Below are positions 8,168 to 16,424 of a stretch of DNA of 37,360 nucleotides, piece after piece. A program made the translations under genes and the position numbers. Numbering within the stretch: position 1 is the stretch's first letter; every line of letters begins with the position of its first letter. Under the pieces are notes generated by a model. It made no database searches. It saw nothing but the letters and a program-made list of their open reading frames with translations, and had not been told where the DNA came from. The stretch is from JAYWIG01 sp043789035 (GTDB taxonomy: Bacteria; Pseudomonadota; Gammaproteobacteria; Burkholderiales; Burkholderiaceae_E): positions 1 through 37,360 of the forward strand of contig JAYWIG010000275.1 of assembly GCA_043789035.1 (NCBI GenBank), in the 5' to 3' direction.

Positions 8168-9786
8168 ATCACCATTTCAATCAAAAATGGGCCGCGCTTG
8201 ATTAACGCCGATTTCATCAATTCGGCCAACTGCTTAGGCGTTTCTACTCTGGCACCGTCGACTCCCATTCCCTTGGCTAGATGCACCCAATCAAGGCTAG
8301 GGTCGATAAGATCGAGCATTCGACTGGCGTTGTAACCGGGCTTACCATCGACACCAGTAGCGCCGACTGCCTTAAGCTCACCTAGCAAAATGTTGTAGCG
8401 GCGATTGGCATACAGCAACACAAGCACATCGCAGCGTTCACGTGCCATAGTCCATAAGGCTTGCAGGGTATACATGGCACTCCCATCGGCTTGTAAATCA
8501 ATGACTTTACGATTCGGGCAGGCCACTGAAGCACCCAAGGCTAGGGGCAGGCCCAAACCAATTGCGCCACCAGTGATCTGCAACCAATCATGAGGTGCGC
8601 TGCCCCAAGTGGCGGGGAATAAATCGCGACCAGAACTGACCGCTTCTTCGCAAACGATTGCGCCCTCAGGAATGAGTGCAGCAATGATTTGACTAATGTT
8701 GGCAGGGTTTAAACGCGGCTGTAGTGAAGCAGAGTTTATGACAACGTTCGAGTCAATTGCCTGCGCTTTAATTACAGTTGGTTCTGACGATGAACCCACA
8801 TGTAATCTATCAGCAAGTAACCACAAAGCCGCGTCGACATCTTGCTCTGCGCTCACTAGTTCTATCACTTCGCAGTTGGCAGGCAGCATGCTGCTAGGCT
8901 TGCCGGGGTACGCAAAGAAACCAACCGGCGCTTTCGCCGCCACCAAAATTACGCGTGTGGTGTTCGCAAATGTTTTAAGCGCCAGATCGACAGCATAGGG
9001 AACCCGATCAATTGCCACTCGCCCTGCACCCCGCTCTGCTCTGGCATTGGCTTGTTGCGCCATCAACCGCACCCCGGCAGATTCAGCAATTCGACTCACC
9101 AAATCGAGCGCAGAAGTTCGCAACACGCGCCCAGAAATAAGAATTGTCGTATTCATGGCGGTCACGCCAGCTTCGGTGAGTGCTTTCGCAATGCGAGTGA
9201 TGGCCTCATCAAAAGGTAGCGGCGCCTGCGGCGCTGCAACCTGATGCACAGACGTTTGAGCGCTCTCCGGCAAAGCTGACCAAGCAACGTCAGCAGGCAA
9301 AATCAGGCTCGCAATGTGCCCTGGGGAGGTATTGGCAGCGGCAACGGCATCAGCGGCATCTATAGACACTGTTTCGACACTCTCAACTCGCTTGACCCAA
9401 TGCGACATTGGTTTTGCAAGCCCTTCAATATCGCTTGTCAGCGGCGCATCAAAGGGCAAATGATAGGTGGCATGGTCACCGATGATATTGACCATGGGTG
9501 ACTGCGCACGCTTTGCGTTGTGAATATTGGCTAATCCATTCACTAAACCTGGCCCAGTATGCAAGAGCGTTGCTGCAGGCTTATCAGCCATGCGGGCATA
9601 ACCATCGGCGGCACCTGTCACCACACCTTCAAACAAACCTAGCACGCAACGCATTTGCGGCTTTCGATCTAACGCGCCGACAAAATGCATTTCAGAAGTG
9701 CCTGGGTTAGCAAAGCAAACATCGATGCCGTTAGCCAGTAACGTGTCGGTTAAAACATCGGCACCATTGCGAATTTCAGCAGCCAT
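8161..9786 (-). CDS. Thiamine diphosphate-dependent enzyme (acetolactate synthase/benzoylformate decarboxylase superfamily)
   Basis: This 541-residue protein has the three-domain layout of ThDP decarboxylases. The N-terminal pyrimidine-binding domain has the cofactor-activating Glu at 53 (LFEGVVTGAADGYARM), followed by a central domain and a C-terminal diphosphate domain with ADGSAMYTLQALWTMARE and NRRYN. It is often annotated as an acetolactate synthase large subunit. Here no small regulatory subunit (ilvN) and no ilvC are adjacent, and the neighbours are a quinone reductase and two GSTs, so a catabolic role on a 2-oxo acid is more likely than branched-chain amino-acid synthesis. The start lies 6 bases after the stop of the upstream MDR gene, so the two are co-transcribed. 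Substrate is unknown. Confidence 0.85.
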   Translation of the reverse strand: MAAEIRNGADVLTDTLLANGIDVCFANPGTSEMHFVGALDRKPQMRCVLGLFEGVVTGAADGYARMADKPAATLLHTGPGLVNGLANIHNAKRAQSPMVNIIGDHATYHLPFDAPLTSDIEGLAKPMSHWVKRVESVETVSIDAADAVAAANTSPGHIASLILPADVAWSALPESAQTSVHQVAAPQAPLPFDEAITRIAKALTEAGVTAMNTTILISGRVLRTSALDLVSRIAESAGVRLMAQQANARAERGAGRVAIDRVPYAVDLALKTFANTTRVILVAAKAPVGFFAYPGKPSSMLPANCEVIELVSAEQDVDAALWLLADRLHVGSSSEPTVIKAQAIDSNVVINSASLQPRLNPANISQIIAALIPEGAIVCEEAVSSGRDLFPATWGSAPHDWLQITGGAIGLGLPLALGASVACPNRKVIDLQADGSAMYTLQALWTMARERCDVLVLLYANRRYNILLGELKAVGATGVDGKPGYNASRMLDLIDPSLDWVHLAKGMGVDGARVETPKQLAELMKSALIKRGPFLIEMVID

Positions 9787-9792
9787 AGAGAC

Positions 9793-10944
9793 CTATCGAT
9801 TTGGGCAAACTAGCACTTTAGCGCCGGTCGCACGCTTGCCGTATACCTCAATGTTCTTCAGTGCTACGGCACCAGCTAGAGATACCTCGTGGGTGTAGTG
9901 GCTAGCAAATGTTGTCTTTAATTCGGCAACAACGCGCTCACGTAATTTTTGGGCTGCTACTGGACCGATACGATTTAGGAATGGCCAGAGTAGCCACCCA
10001 CCCATGCCCCAGGTCATGCCAAAGTTGCGGACTACTTGAGTTGGGCTTGTATCCAGGCCACCATAAATGTAAACCTGCTTCATGACGTTCGAACCGTAGC
10101 GACTATACTCTTTCGCACTTCGATTCACGGCAACTTCCATGCAACTCAGAATTTGCCCGGCGAGTTTTCCGCCACCTATAGCGTCGAAAGCTAAGGTAGC
10201 GCCAGTTGCCACTAAGGCCTGAGTAAGATCTTCTAGAAAAGTATCGGCACTTGAATTGCAAACATACTTGGCTCCTAAATCTCTCAACACTTTTTCTTGC
10301 GCTTCACCTCGTACGATATTAACCAAAGCAATACCATCCTTGCTGCAGATTTTGTTGAGCATCTGGCCGAGGTTTGATGCCGCCGCGGTATGCACCAAAG
10401 CTTTATGACCTTCTAACTTCATCGTCTCGACCATACCCAACGAAGTGAGCGGATTCACAAAACAAGAGGCCGCCTCTTTTGCAGTAATTCCTACCGGTAT
10501 CGCCATGCATTGGCTTGCCGCGATAGCTCGATACTGGCTATACATGGCACCGCCTAATACTGCCACCATTTTTCCGATAAGCGCTTGCGCTGCCGGTGCA
10601 GAGCCACCCGCAATAACGGTACCAGCACCTTCATTACCGGCAGGCATTGAATCGTCTAGTCGCCCAGCCATACCCTTCATCAACGCTTCGGGCACATTCG
10701 CACTTACGAGTGGCCGCTCAGCAGTACCCGACTGGGAAGCCGTACTCATATCGGCAGCACCAAAGAGTAGACCAATATCGGAGGGGTTAATGGGTGACGC
10801 TTCAACGCGAATCAATACCTCGTCGTCTTTCAGCGCTGGAATGCCTACTTCAGCCAATGAAAGCTCAAGTTTTCCGGCTTTGGTAATGAGCGTGCGCAGT
10901 TGCAAACCAGTTGATGGCAAAGCGATAGGAGTAGTAGTGGACAT
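9793..10944 (-). CDS. MDR-family zinc-independent dehydrogenase / quinone reductase-like
   Basis: This 383-residue medium-chain reductase has the N-terminal GroES-like fold (DDEVLIRVEASPINPSDIG, about 40-58; AGNEGAGTVIAGG, about 104-116) and a C-terminal nucleotide-binding domain (HTAAASNLGQMLNKI, about 188-202). The cysteine and histidine ligands of zinc-dependent alcohol dehydrogenases are not apparent, which favours the quinone oxidoreductase branch that reduces enones or quinones with NADPH. GAGG-like ribosome binding sequence precedes the ATG by about 7 bases. It is followed after 6 bases by the ThDP enzyme and preceded by two GST genes in the same direction, so a detoxification or catabolic unit is plausible. 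Confidence 0.85.
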   Translation of the reverse strand: MSTTTPIALPSTGLQLRTLITKAGKLELSLAEVGIPALKDDEVLIRVEASPINPSDIGLLFGAADMSTASQSGTAERPLVSANVPEALMKGMAGRLDDSMPAGNEGAGTVIAGGSAPAAQALIGKMVAVLGGAMYSQYRAIAASQCMAIPVGITAKEAASCFVNPLTSLGMVETMKLEGHKALVHTAAASNLGQMLNKICSKDGIALVNIVRGEAQEKVLRDLGAKYVCNSSADTFLEDLTQALVATGATLAFDAIGGGKLAGQILSCMEVAVNRSAKEYSRYGSNVMKQVYIYGGLDTSPTQVVRNFGMTWGMGGWLLWPFLNRIGPVAAQKLRERVVAELKTTFASHYTHEVSLAGAVALKNIEVYGKRATGAKVLVCPNR

Positions 10945-11024
10945 ATTGCAACCTCTGATTTGAAACGACTAGGAACGACTAGCGCAAAGGCGCTATCTAC
11001 GAGAGGCATTATAGACATGCAACG

Positions 11025-11678
11025 TCACGCTCTTTCAAACACATCGAGCTGGATACGCTCGCGCTCGATAACTCTCGCAACCGGTGGGTATAAGGCAACT
11101 TTCTGCACATGAGCCCACAGCAGAGGTAGGCTTAAAGGGTCGATGCCGGCAAAACCACCCCATCGCAAGAGCGTTATCGCATAAGCGTCAAGCGCCCCAA
11201 AGTTTTGCCCAGATAACCACTGTTGAGCGCCTAATTTTTCGACAATCGCTTGTAGCTCGTTGAGCAAACTTGCGTATTGCGCTTGGGCATGAGATTTAAT
11301 GGCAGCTTGTGCAGCCTCATCTTTCGTAAACCTACCCGGCATAAAAACATGGGTGAAAGTTGTATGCACGGAGTTATTCATCCAAGACAAAGTCTCCAGC
11401 GCTTTGGCTTTTTCAAAAGCCGATTTGGGAAAAAAAAGCATCTCAGGAAAGGTTTGGTGCAAGTATTCGCAAATCGCAACGATTTGAGTAATCACCACAC
11501 CATCAACAACGAGAACGGGTACCTGCCCACGCGGGTTAATCGCTAGATACTCAGGCCCGTTTTGCTCACCTTTATGCAGCTTAATCATCGCCGGTTCGAA
11601 CTCAGCGCCACTGGCCTCTAATAAGCAGTGCGGGACAAATGAACAGGCACCAGGGGCGAAATATAGTTTGATAGACAT
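11025..11678 (-). CDS. Glutathione S-transferase, beta-class-like
   Basis: This 217-residue protein begins with a GST thioredoxin fold: LYFAPGACSFVPH (residues 5-17) resembles the beta-class N-terminus with its catalytic Cys (Cys12 here). NPRGQVPVLVVDG follows (about 48-60, with the cis-Pro). The usual T-E/Q-S glutathione-binding motif before VAICEYL reads TQI here, so the serine that contacts the gamma-glutamyl group is replaced by isoleucine. The C-terminal helical domain is present. Its start codon overlaps the stop of the upstream GST gene by one base (TAATG), so translation is probably coupled. The substrate is unknown. Confidence 0.87.
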   Translation of the reverse strand: MSIKLYFAPGACSFVPHCLLEASGAEFEPAMIKLHKGEQNGPEYLAINPRGQVPVLVVDGVVITQIVAICEYLHQTFPEMLFFPKSAFEKAKALETLSWMNNSVHTTFTHVFMPGRFTKDEAAQAAIKSHAQAQYASLLNELQAIVEKLGAQQWLSGQNFGALDAYAITLLRWGGFAGIDPLSLPLLWAHVQKVALYPPVARVIERERIQLDVFERA

Positions 11679-12613
11679 TACTTAGCTTCCTTCAACACAA
11701 AACCGAGTCGGGGGAAATGCACACGAACCGTGCCGCAAAGTTCATGAGATCGCTCCAAGGTGTAGCGATCTTTAGTGGCCGCAACAAGCTTGCCTGTTGT
11801 CAATTCTGGGCCAAAGGATTCGGCGACGATATTCACTTCTGACCCTATCGCAATGCCATGATCATCGACATAAGCTTGGCCAGAAAAAAACGGACTACTT
11901 CCGGCTTTAGCTACATCAAGAGCGGCTTGAGTAGAACTCTCATGCTGATGATCGCTTCCTAATGCTGCCACTTTCGCCATCCAAGGCGCGATATTTGGAT
12001 ACTCATGTAAAAGGCCAGAAATTTCAGGTATGTTCTTGGTAAACCAAAGTGGATGATAAGCAGCGAAATCGGCAATACTAGTAAGAGCCCCGCAAATGAA
12101 ACCTTGATGGGTAGTCGCCACCATTTCATTGATTCGCGATAACGCAATTTTGTATGCACTGGTCGCGTCCGCAGGGTTCATTCTTTCCCCGCCCATCCGC
12201 ATCGCCTTGCGATCTTCAATAAAAGCGGTTGCAAACGCGGGTGGCATTTTCGCAAAGAATGCAGCAGCACCTTTGGGACCAAAGTTAAACGCCATCGCGA
12301 CGCTAAACAGCGTATTGTCCATCCAAGCAGCAACCGTACGGCTAACACCATAGACACTTGTGGGATACAAAGAAGGGTTCGGTGCAATATCTTCTAAAAC
12401 ATCGCAAATCAGCAAAGTATCGCAAAACACGTCGGCACCAATTTGAAGAACCGGAATACGACGATACCCCCCTGTGAGCGCGACGAGTTCAGGCTTAGGC
12501 ATGATAGGTGGCTGCAACACAGAATGCCAGGCGAGGTTTTTGTAGGCGAGTATGCGGCGCACCTTCTCAGCGAAGGGTGAGTTCAGATAGTGATGAAAAT
12601 AAATGTCAGGCAT
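11678..12613 (-). CDS. Glutathione S-transferase family protein with C-terminal extension
   Basis: I chose the ATG at 12613, giving 311 residues, because GGAG lies 7 bases upstream and the GST fold starts right after it (MPDIYFHHYLNSPFAEKVRR). An in-frame ATG at 12688 would add 25 residues reaching to within 15 bases of creB. The N-terminal thioredoxin-like domain contains RRIPVLQIGADVFCDTLLI (about 51-69), and a helical domain runs to about residue 220. About 85 further residues do not belong to the usual GST fold and look beta-rich (IGSEVNIVAESFGPE; CGTVRVHFPRLGF). It is divergent from creB with about 90 bases between starts. The stop overlaps the next GST start by one base. Confidence 0.82.
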   Translation of the reverse strand: MPDIYFHHYLNSPFAEKVRRILAYKNLAWHSVLQPPIMPKPELVALTGGYRRIPVLQIGADVFCDTLLICDVLEDIAPNPSLYPTSVYGVSRTVAAWMDNTLFSVAMAFNFGPKGAAAFFAKMPPAFATAFIEDRKAMRMGGERMNPADATSAYKIALSRINEMVATTHQGFICGALTSIADFAAYHPLWFTKNIPEISGLLHEYPNIAPWMAKVAALGSDHQHESSTQAALDVAKAGSSPFFSGQAYVDDHGIAIGSEVNIVAESFGPELTTGKLVAATKDRYTLERSHELCGTVRVHFPRLGFVLKEAK

Positions 12614-12703
12614 GTTGCCACTCCAGTTGGTTTTGTGCCGCATATTCTGCACCAGTCTCAGTGTATATTCCCGGCAACCGAACTTCATGCAAAATCAACA
12701 CAT

Positions 12704-13408
12704 ATGAGTACAACTCAAAATATCCTCATTGTTGAAGACGACCCTGCTATCGCACAAACTGTTCAATTTGCGCTAGAGCAAAGCGGCTATGCCGTCCATT
12801 GGGTCGAACGAGGCATGGCTGCTATCGAACGGCTAGCGATTCATGCAAACCCAAGCGAGTCCGACGCCATCGCCTTTGTCATTCTTGACGTCGGCCTACC
12901 TGATTTGTCGGGATTTGAAGTTTGCCGTCGAATTCGAGGTACTTGCCAAGTACCAATATTGTTTCTGACGGCTCACTCCGACGAAATCGATCGCGTCATT
13001 GGATTTGAAACCGGTGCTGATGATTACCTTGTTAAGCCCTTTAGTCCACGCGAACTGGTGGCAAGAGTCAGGGCGATTCTAAGACGACAAAGCTCGCTTG
13101 AAGCACCCAAAGTATCGAGCTTTGAGCATGACCAAGTAAAGGCATGTATTCGATTTCAAGGCAGCACGCTTAACCTAACAAAAAGTGAATACAAACTTCT
13201 TTGCTTGATGGTGGCGTCGCCAGAGCGGGTGTTTACTAGAGATCAACTACTTGACGCAGCGCTCGGCGTAGGCTCCCCGTCAGGAGATAGAGCCATTGAC
13301 ACTCATATCAAACAAATTCGCGCAAAAATCGCCGAAGTTAGTGCGGACCAGGAGTACATCATTACTCACAGAGGCCTCGGCTATAGCTTGAAGCTTCCAA
13401 AGTCATAA
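12704..13408 (+). CDS. creB: CreB-type response regulator (OmpR family)
   Basis: The start at ATG 12704 gives 234 residues beginning MSTTQNILIVEDD. The frame is open further upstream but that part has no homology and runs across the divergent GST start region. The receiver domain shows acidic pocket D12/D13, phospho-acceptor D62 (ILDVGLPD), T89 and K111 (DDYLVKPF). The C-terminal winged-helix DNA-binding domain contains LTKSEYKLLCLMV, RVFTRDQLL and GLGYSL. Identification as CreB rests mainly on the next gene, a clear CreC, and on creD downstream. CreB binds direct TTCAC repeats (cre tag) and in enterobacteria activates creD and genes of central metabolism. The intergenic region with the GST gene is short and has no cre-tag-like repeat that I can see. 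Confidence 0.9.
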   Translation: MSTTQNILIVEDDPAIAQTVQFALEQSGYAVHWVERGMAAIERLAIHANPSESDAIAFVILDVGLPDLSGFEVCRRIRGTCQVPILFLTAHSDEIDRVIGFETGADDYLVKPFSPRELVARVRAILRRQSSLEAPKVSSFEHDQVKACIRFQGSTLNLTKSEYKLLCLMVASPERVFTRDQLLDAALGVGSPSGDRAIDTHIKQIRAKIAEVSADQEYIITHRGLGYSLKLPKS

Positions 13409-13409
13409 C

Positions 13410-14867
13410 ATGCGATTCTCGTTTCGGATTCTTCTTGGTTACTTTCTCATCGTTGGAATTGCCGGTGCCTTCGTACTAAAAATTGTCGTTGACGAAATCA
13501 AACCCAGCGTGAGGGAAACCATTGAAGAGGTGATGGTTGATACCGCGAACTTGCTCGCAGAGTTAGCTGCACCCGATTTACAGAAAAGTAGTTTCACGAA
13601 TAGTAGTTTTGCAGCTGCAGTAGGTGCATATTCAAAACGTGACATCAAAGCAAAAATATGGCATTTCGAGAAAGAAACTCTTGATTTCGATGTCAACATT
13701 ACCGATGCCAAAGGCATTGTTGTGTTTGATTCAACTGGCAACGGCTTAGGCAAAGACTATTCAAAGTGGCGAAATATCGCACTGACACTTAAAGGCCAAT
13801 ACGGCGCTCGCAGCACCCGCACACAATACAACGACGATACCAGTGCCGTCTTCCATGTATCGGCACCCATATTTGCAGCCTCAGAAAAAGGCTTCGGACC
13901 GCTCATCGGCACACTCACTGTTTCAAAGCCCATTGATACGGTGCAGCCTATTATCGATAGAGCACAAAACTCGATAGTTAAGCAGGGCATCGCTCTTGTT
14001 ATGGTTGCTTTCGCACTCGGTTTGCTGATGACATACTGGCTAAACAACTCAGTACAAAAACTGGTTGCCTTTGCCAACGTTGCATCGAAAGGCGAGACGG
14101 GGCCGATTCCAGATATCGGCTCGAAAGAGCTTACAACGCTGGCCAATGCGATGGGGCAAATGCGTGACGAGCTGCAAGGCAAACGTTATATCGAGCAGTA
14201 TGCACAAGCATTGGCTCATGAATTGAAATCGCCACTTTCAGCGATTACTGCCAGCGCAGAGTTTCTTGCCGACCCAAATTTAACGCCTGAGCAAAGAACG
14301 AAGTTTGGCGAACTATTGGATGCTCAAACTGTACGTATGCGGCATAGTATCGATTCGATGTTGACGGCGGCGCGAATGGAAAAAACTATTAGCATCGCCA
14401 AATCAACAAACATGGAGATTAGTCGTTTACTTGAACGCTGTATTGACGACTACCAAGCAATTAGTACGGCCAAGGGGGTCCGGTTGGTTCTAACATTACC
14501 CCAGCAAGCGGTTCAACTGAGCGGCGATGAGGCGATGCTAAAACTGGCAATAGCGAATGTGCTGTCAAACGCAATCAACTTTTCTTCGAACGGGCAATCC
14601 GTTGAAGTTGTTCTTCAAAAGAAGGCCAGTACCTGCGAAATCACCGTGACAGATGAGGGGCCAGGCATCCCAGACTACGCGAAAACTCACATCGGCGAGC
14701 AGTTTTATTCTCTTGCTCAGCCTGACGGGACAAAAGGCAGCGGCTTGGGCTTAAGAATTGCAACGCAAATTGTTAAATTACACGGAGGTTCGATTTCGCT
14801 AGAGAATAGAGAGCCAAACGGCACCATGGGCAAGCAGTACGGTTGCATCGCATCCATTAGGTTATAG
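13410..14867 (+). CDS. creC: CreC-type sensor histidine kinase
   Basis: This 485-residue protein aligns by eye with E. coli CreC from the N-terminus (RILLGYFLIVGIAGAFVLK; TANLLAELAAPDL) through the sensor region (DYSKWRNIALTLKGQYGARST). It has a first membrane helix at about 7-25, a periplasmic domain to about 190, a second helix at about 192-212 and a HAMP-like linker. The phosphorylation site is H270 (ALAHELKSPLSAI), followed by the N box (NVLSNAINFSS), G1 (DEGPGIPDYA) and G2 (GSGLGL). It starts one base after the creB stop. In E. coli CreC responds to growth in minimal media or fermentation. The signal here is unknown. Confidence 0.95.
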   Translation: MRFSFRILLGYFLIVGIAGAFVLKIVVDEIKPSVRETIEEVMVDTANLLAELAAPDLQKSSFTNSSFAAAVGAYSKRDIKAKIWHFEKETLDFDVNITDAKGIVVFDSTGNGLGKDYSKWRNIALTLKGQYGARSTRTQYNDDTSAVFHVSAPIFAASEKGFGPLIGTLTVSKPIDTVQPIIDRAQNSIVKQGIALVMVAFALGLLMTYWLNNSVQKLVAFANVASKGETGPIPDIGSKELTTLANAMGQMRDELQGKRYIEQYAQALAHELKSPLSAITASAEFLADPNLTPEQRTKFGELLDAQTVRMRHSIDSMLTAARMEKTISIAKSTNMEISRLLERCIDDYQAISTAKGVRLVLTLPQQAVQLSGDEAMLKLAIANVLSNAINFSSNGQSVEVVLQKKASTCEITVTDEGPGIPDYAKTHIGEQFYSLAQPDGTKGSGLGLRIATQIVKLHGGSISLENREPNGTMGKQYGCIASIRL

Positions 14868-14880
14868 GTAAAATCTCCTG

Positions 14881-16116
14881 ATGAAACAAATTACGAAATC
14901 AACCAAATTAGCCAACGTACTTTATGACATTCGCGGGCCCATCATGGATGCGGCCCGACAAATGGAAGAAGAAGGCCAAAAAATCATTAAACTAAACCTC
15001 GGTAATTTAGCGGTGTTTGGGTTCGACGCGCCTGAAGAAATTCAGCGTGACATGATTCGGAATTTGCCTAATTCTGCCGGTTACTCAGATAGCAAAGGCA
15101 TTTTCGGAGCGCGTAAAGCCGTCATGCAAGAAACGCAAAGGCAAGGTATCAAAGGCGTTACCTTAGACGACATTTACCTCGGTAATGGTGCCAGTGAGTT
15201 GATCACGATGGCGACCAATGCATTGCTCGACAATGGCGATGAGTTGCTATTGCCTATGCCAGACTATCCTTTATGGACGGCGGCGACGACGCTTTCGGGT
15301 GGACAACCCGTGCACTATCTTTGCGACGAAAGTAATGGTTGGATGCCCGACCTCGCAGACATTCGTAGCAAAATCACACCTCGTACAAAAGCCATTGTTG
15401 TTATCAACCCAAACAACCCGACCGGCGTTTTGTATTCAGACGAATTACTCAACGAAATCGTGATGATTGCCAGGGAACATGGTTTAGTGATTCTGGCAGA
15501 CGAGGTTTACGACAAAGTTCTCTACGATGGGGTGAAACACACAGCGATTGCCAGCTTATCGACCGACGTACTCACCTTAACGTTTAACTCGCTATCGAAG
15601 AGCTATCGTTCATGCGGGTATCGCGCTGGATGGCTGGTCGTTTCCGGTGACAAGGAATTTGCCAAAGACTATGTCGAGGGCCTAAACATGCTCTCAAATA
15701 TGAAGCTTTGTTCAAACGTTCCGGGGCAGTGGGCGATTCAAACCGCGCTTGGCGGCTATCAGAGCATTAATGATTTAGTGTGCGAAGGTGGGCGTCTGCG
15801 TCGGCAACGGGACATGGCTTACAACCTAATCACCGCGATTCCTGGCGTGACCTGTGTAAAGCCCGTAGCCGCACTCTACATGTTCCCGAAACTTGACCCA
15901 AAGATTTACCCTATTGCCGACGATAGACAATTCTTCTTAGAGTTGTTGCGTGAAACCCGCGTAATGCTTGTTCAAGGTACTGGCTTTAATTGGCCTGCGC
16001 CCGATCATTTTCGTATTGTGTTTTTACCCAATACAGACGACTTGCAAGAAGCAATTGAACGGATAGCAAAGTTCTTAGAGAGCTATCGAAAGCGGCACGG
16101 TACGGATAAGGTGTAG
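14881..16116 (+). CDS. alaA: Glutamate-pyruvate (alanine) aminotransferase AlaA
   Basis: This 411-residue class I/II PLP aminotransferase is AlaA-like. It has KLNLGNLAVFGFDAPEEI (about 37-54), GYSDSKGIFGARKAV (about 67-81), NPNNPTG (176-182), ADEVYDK (206-212) and the PLP lysine K240 in NSLSKSYRSCGYRAGW. AlaA makes L-alanine from pyruvate and glutamate. It starts only 13 bases after creC and precedes creD, so it is embedded in the cre locus in the same direction and probably read from the creB promoter. Members of this family more often sit beside homoserine dehydrogenase and threonine synthase genes in this bacterial group, which are not seen here. Confidence 0.93.
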   Translation: MKQITKSTKLANVLYDIRGPIMDAARQMEEEGQKIIKLNLGNLAVFGFDAPEEIQRDMIRNLPNSAGYSDSKGIFGARKAVMQETQRQGIKGVTLDDIYLGNGASELITMATNALLDNGDELLLPMPDYPLWTAATTLSGGQPVHYLCDESNGWMPDLADIRSKITPRTKAIVVINPNNPTGVLYSDELLNEIVMIAREHGLVILADEVYDKVLYDGVKHTAIASLSTDVLTLTFNSLSKSYRSCGYRAGWLVVSGDKEFAKDYVEGLNMLSNMKLCSNVPGQWAIQTALGGYQSINDLVCEGGRLRRQRDMAYNLITAIPGVTCVKPVAALYMFPKLDPKIYPIADDRQFFLELLRETRVMLVQGTGFNWPAPDHFRIVFLPNTDDLQEAIERIAKFLESYRKRHGTDKV

Positions 16117-16122
16117 CGTTTG

Positions 16123-16147
16123 CTCACATAATCCTCACGTGTTTCAC
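16123..16147 (+). promoter_or_regulatory. Candidate CreB binding site (cre-tag-like direct repeat) upstream of the small ORF and creD
   Basis: CTCAC at 16123-16127 and CTCAC at 16134-16138 are separated by exactly six bases, the spacing of the published cre tag TTCAC-N6-TTCAC, with one mismatch (C for T) in the first position of each repeat. A perfect TTCAC follows at 16143-16147. Two more such pentamers lie at 16177-16181 and 16202-16206. The repeat sits 80 bases before the start of the small membrane ORF that precedes creD. A TATTCT at 16182-16187 could be a -10 element without a good -35, as expected for an activated promoter. This is a pattern match, not a demonstrated site. Confidence 0.6.
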
Positions 16148-16217
16148 ACGCAAGGAGCATTAAACCCTCAAATAGGCTCACTATTCTGAAAGCTCTCCCA
16201 CTTCACGGAAAGTTTTC

Positions 16218-16424
16218 ATGCGAGCCTTATTTTCTAGAGTATTTTTCTCACTCGTCGCCTACGCAGTATTTTTTACGCCGCTAGGCCTGATGTTTTTACT
16301 GCTGCTTGAAATGCTTCAGCAACCGCGATTTAACGTTGATCCGCTTTTTACTTTTCTCATACTCTTACTGCCCACCTATGCGTGGGGATGGGCGCCCTCA
16401 TTTGTCGATCGAGGTTTCGCATGA
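16218..16424 (+). CDS. Small two-helix membrane protein of unknown function, coupled to creD
   Basis: This 68-residue ORF has GGAAAG five bases before its ATG and overlaps creD by ATGA, both signs of real translation. It predicts two membrane helices at about residues 8-30 and 42-57, with a short loop QQPRFNVDP and a C-terminal tail WAPSFVDRGFA. Charges (R2, R7) before the first helix favour a cytoplasmic N-terminus. I recognise no family. Its position between a cre-tag-like repeat and creD suggests it is part of the CreB regulon and may act with CreD in the inner membrane. It is not part of the E. coli cre locus as I know it (creA, creB, creC, creD). Confidence 0.75.
   Translation: MRALFSRVFFSLVAYAVFFTPLGLMFLLLLEMLQQPRFNVDPLFTFLILLLPTYAWGWAPSFVDRGFA

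Noticed and set aside
8161..9786. Biosynthetic acetolactate synthase (ilvB)
   Set aside because: No ilvN or ilvC nearby, and the context is GST/quinone reductase. Only the superfamily can be supported.
10445..10963. 172-codon plus-strand open frame
   Set aside because: It lies antisense inside the well-supported MDR gene and its composition reflects that gene's codons. No family resemblance.
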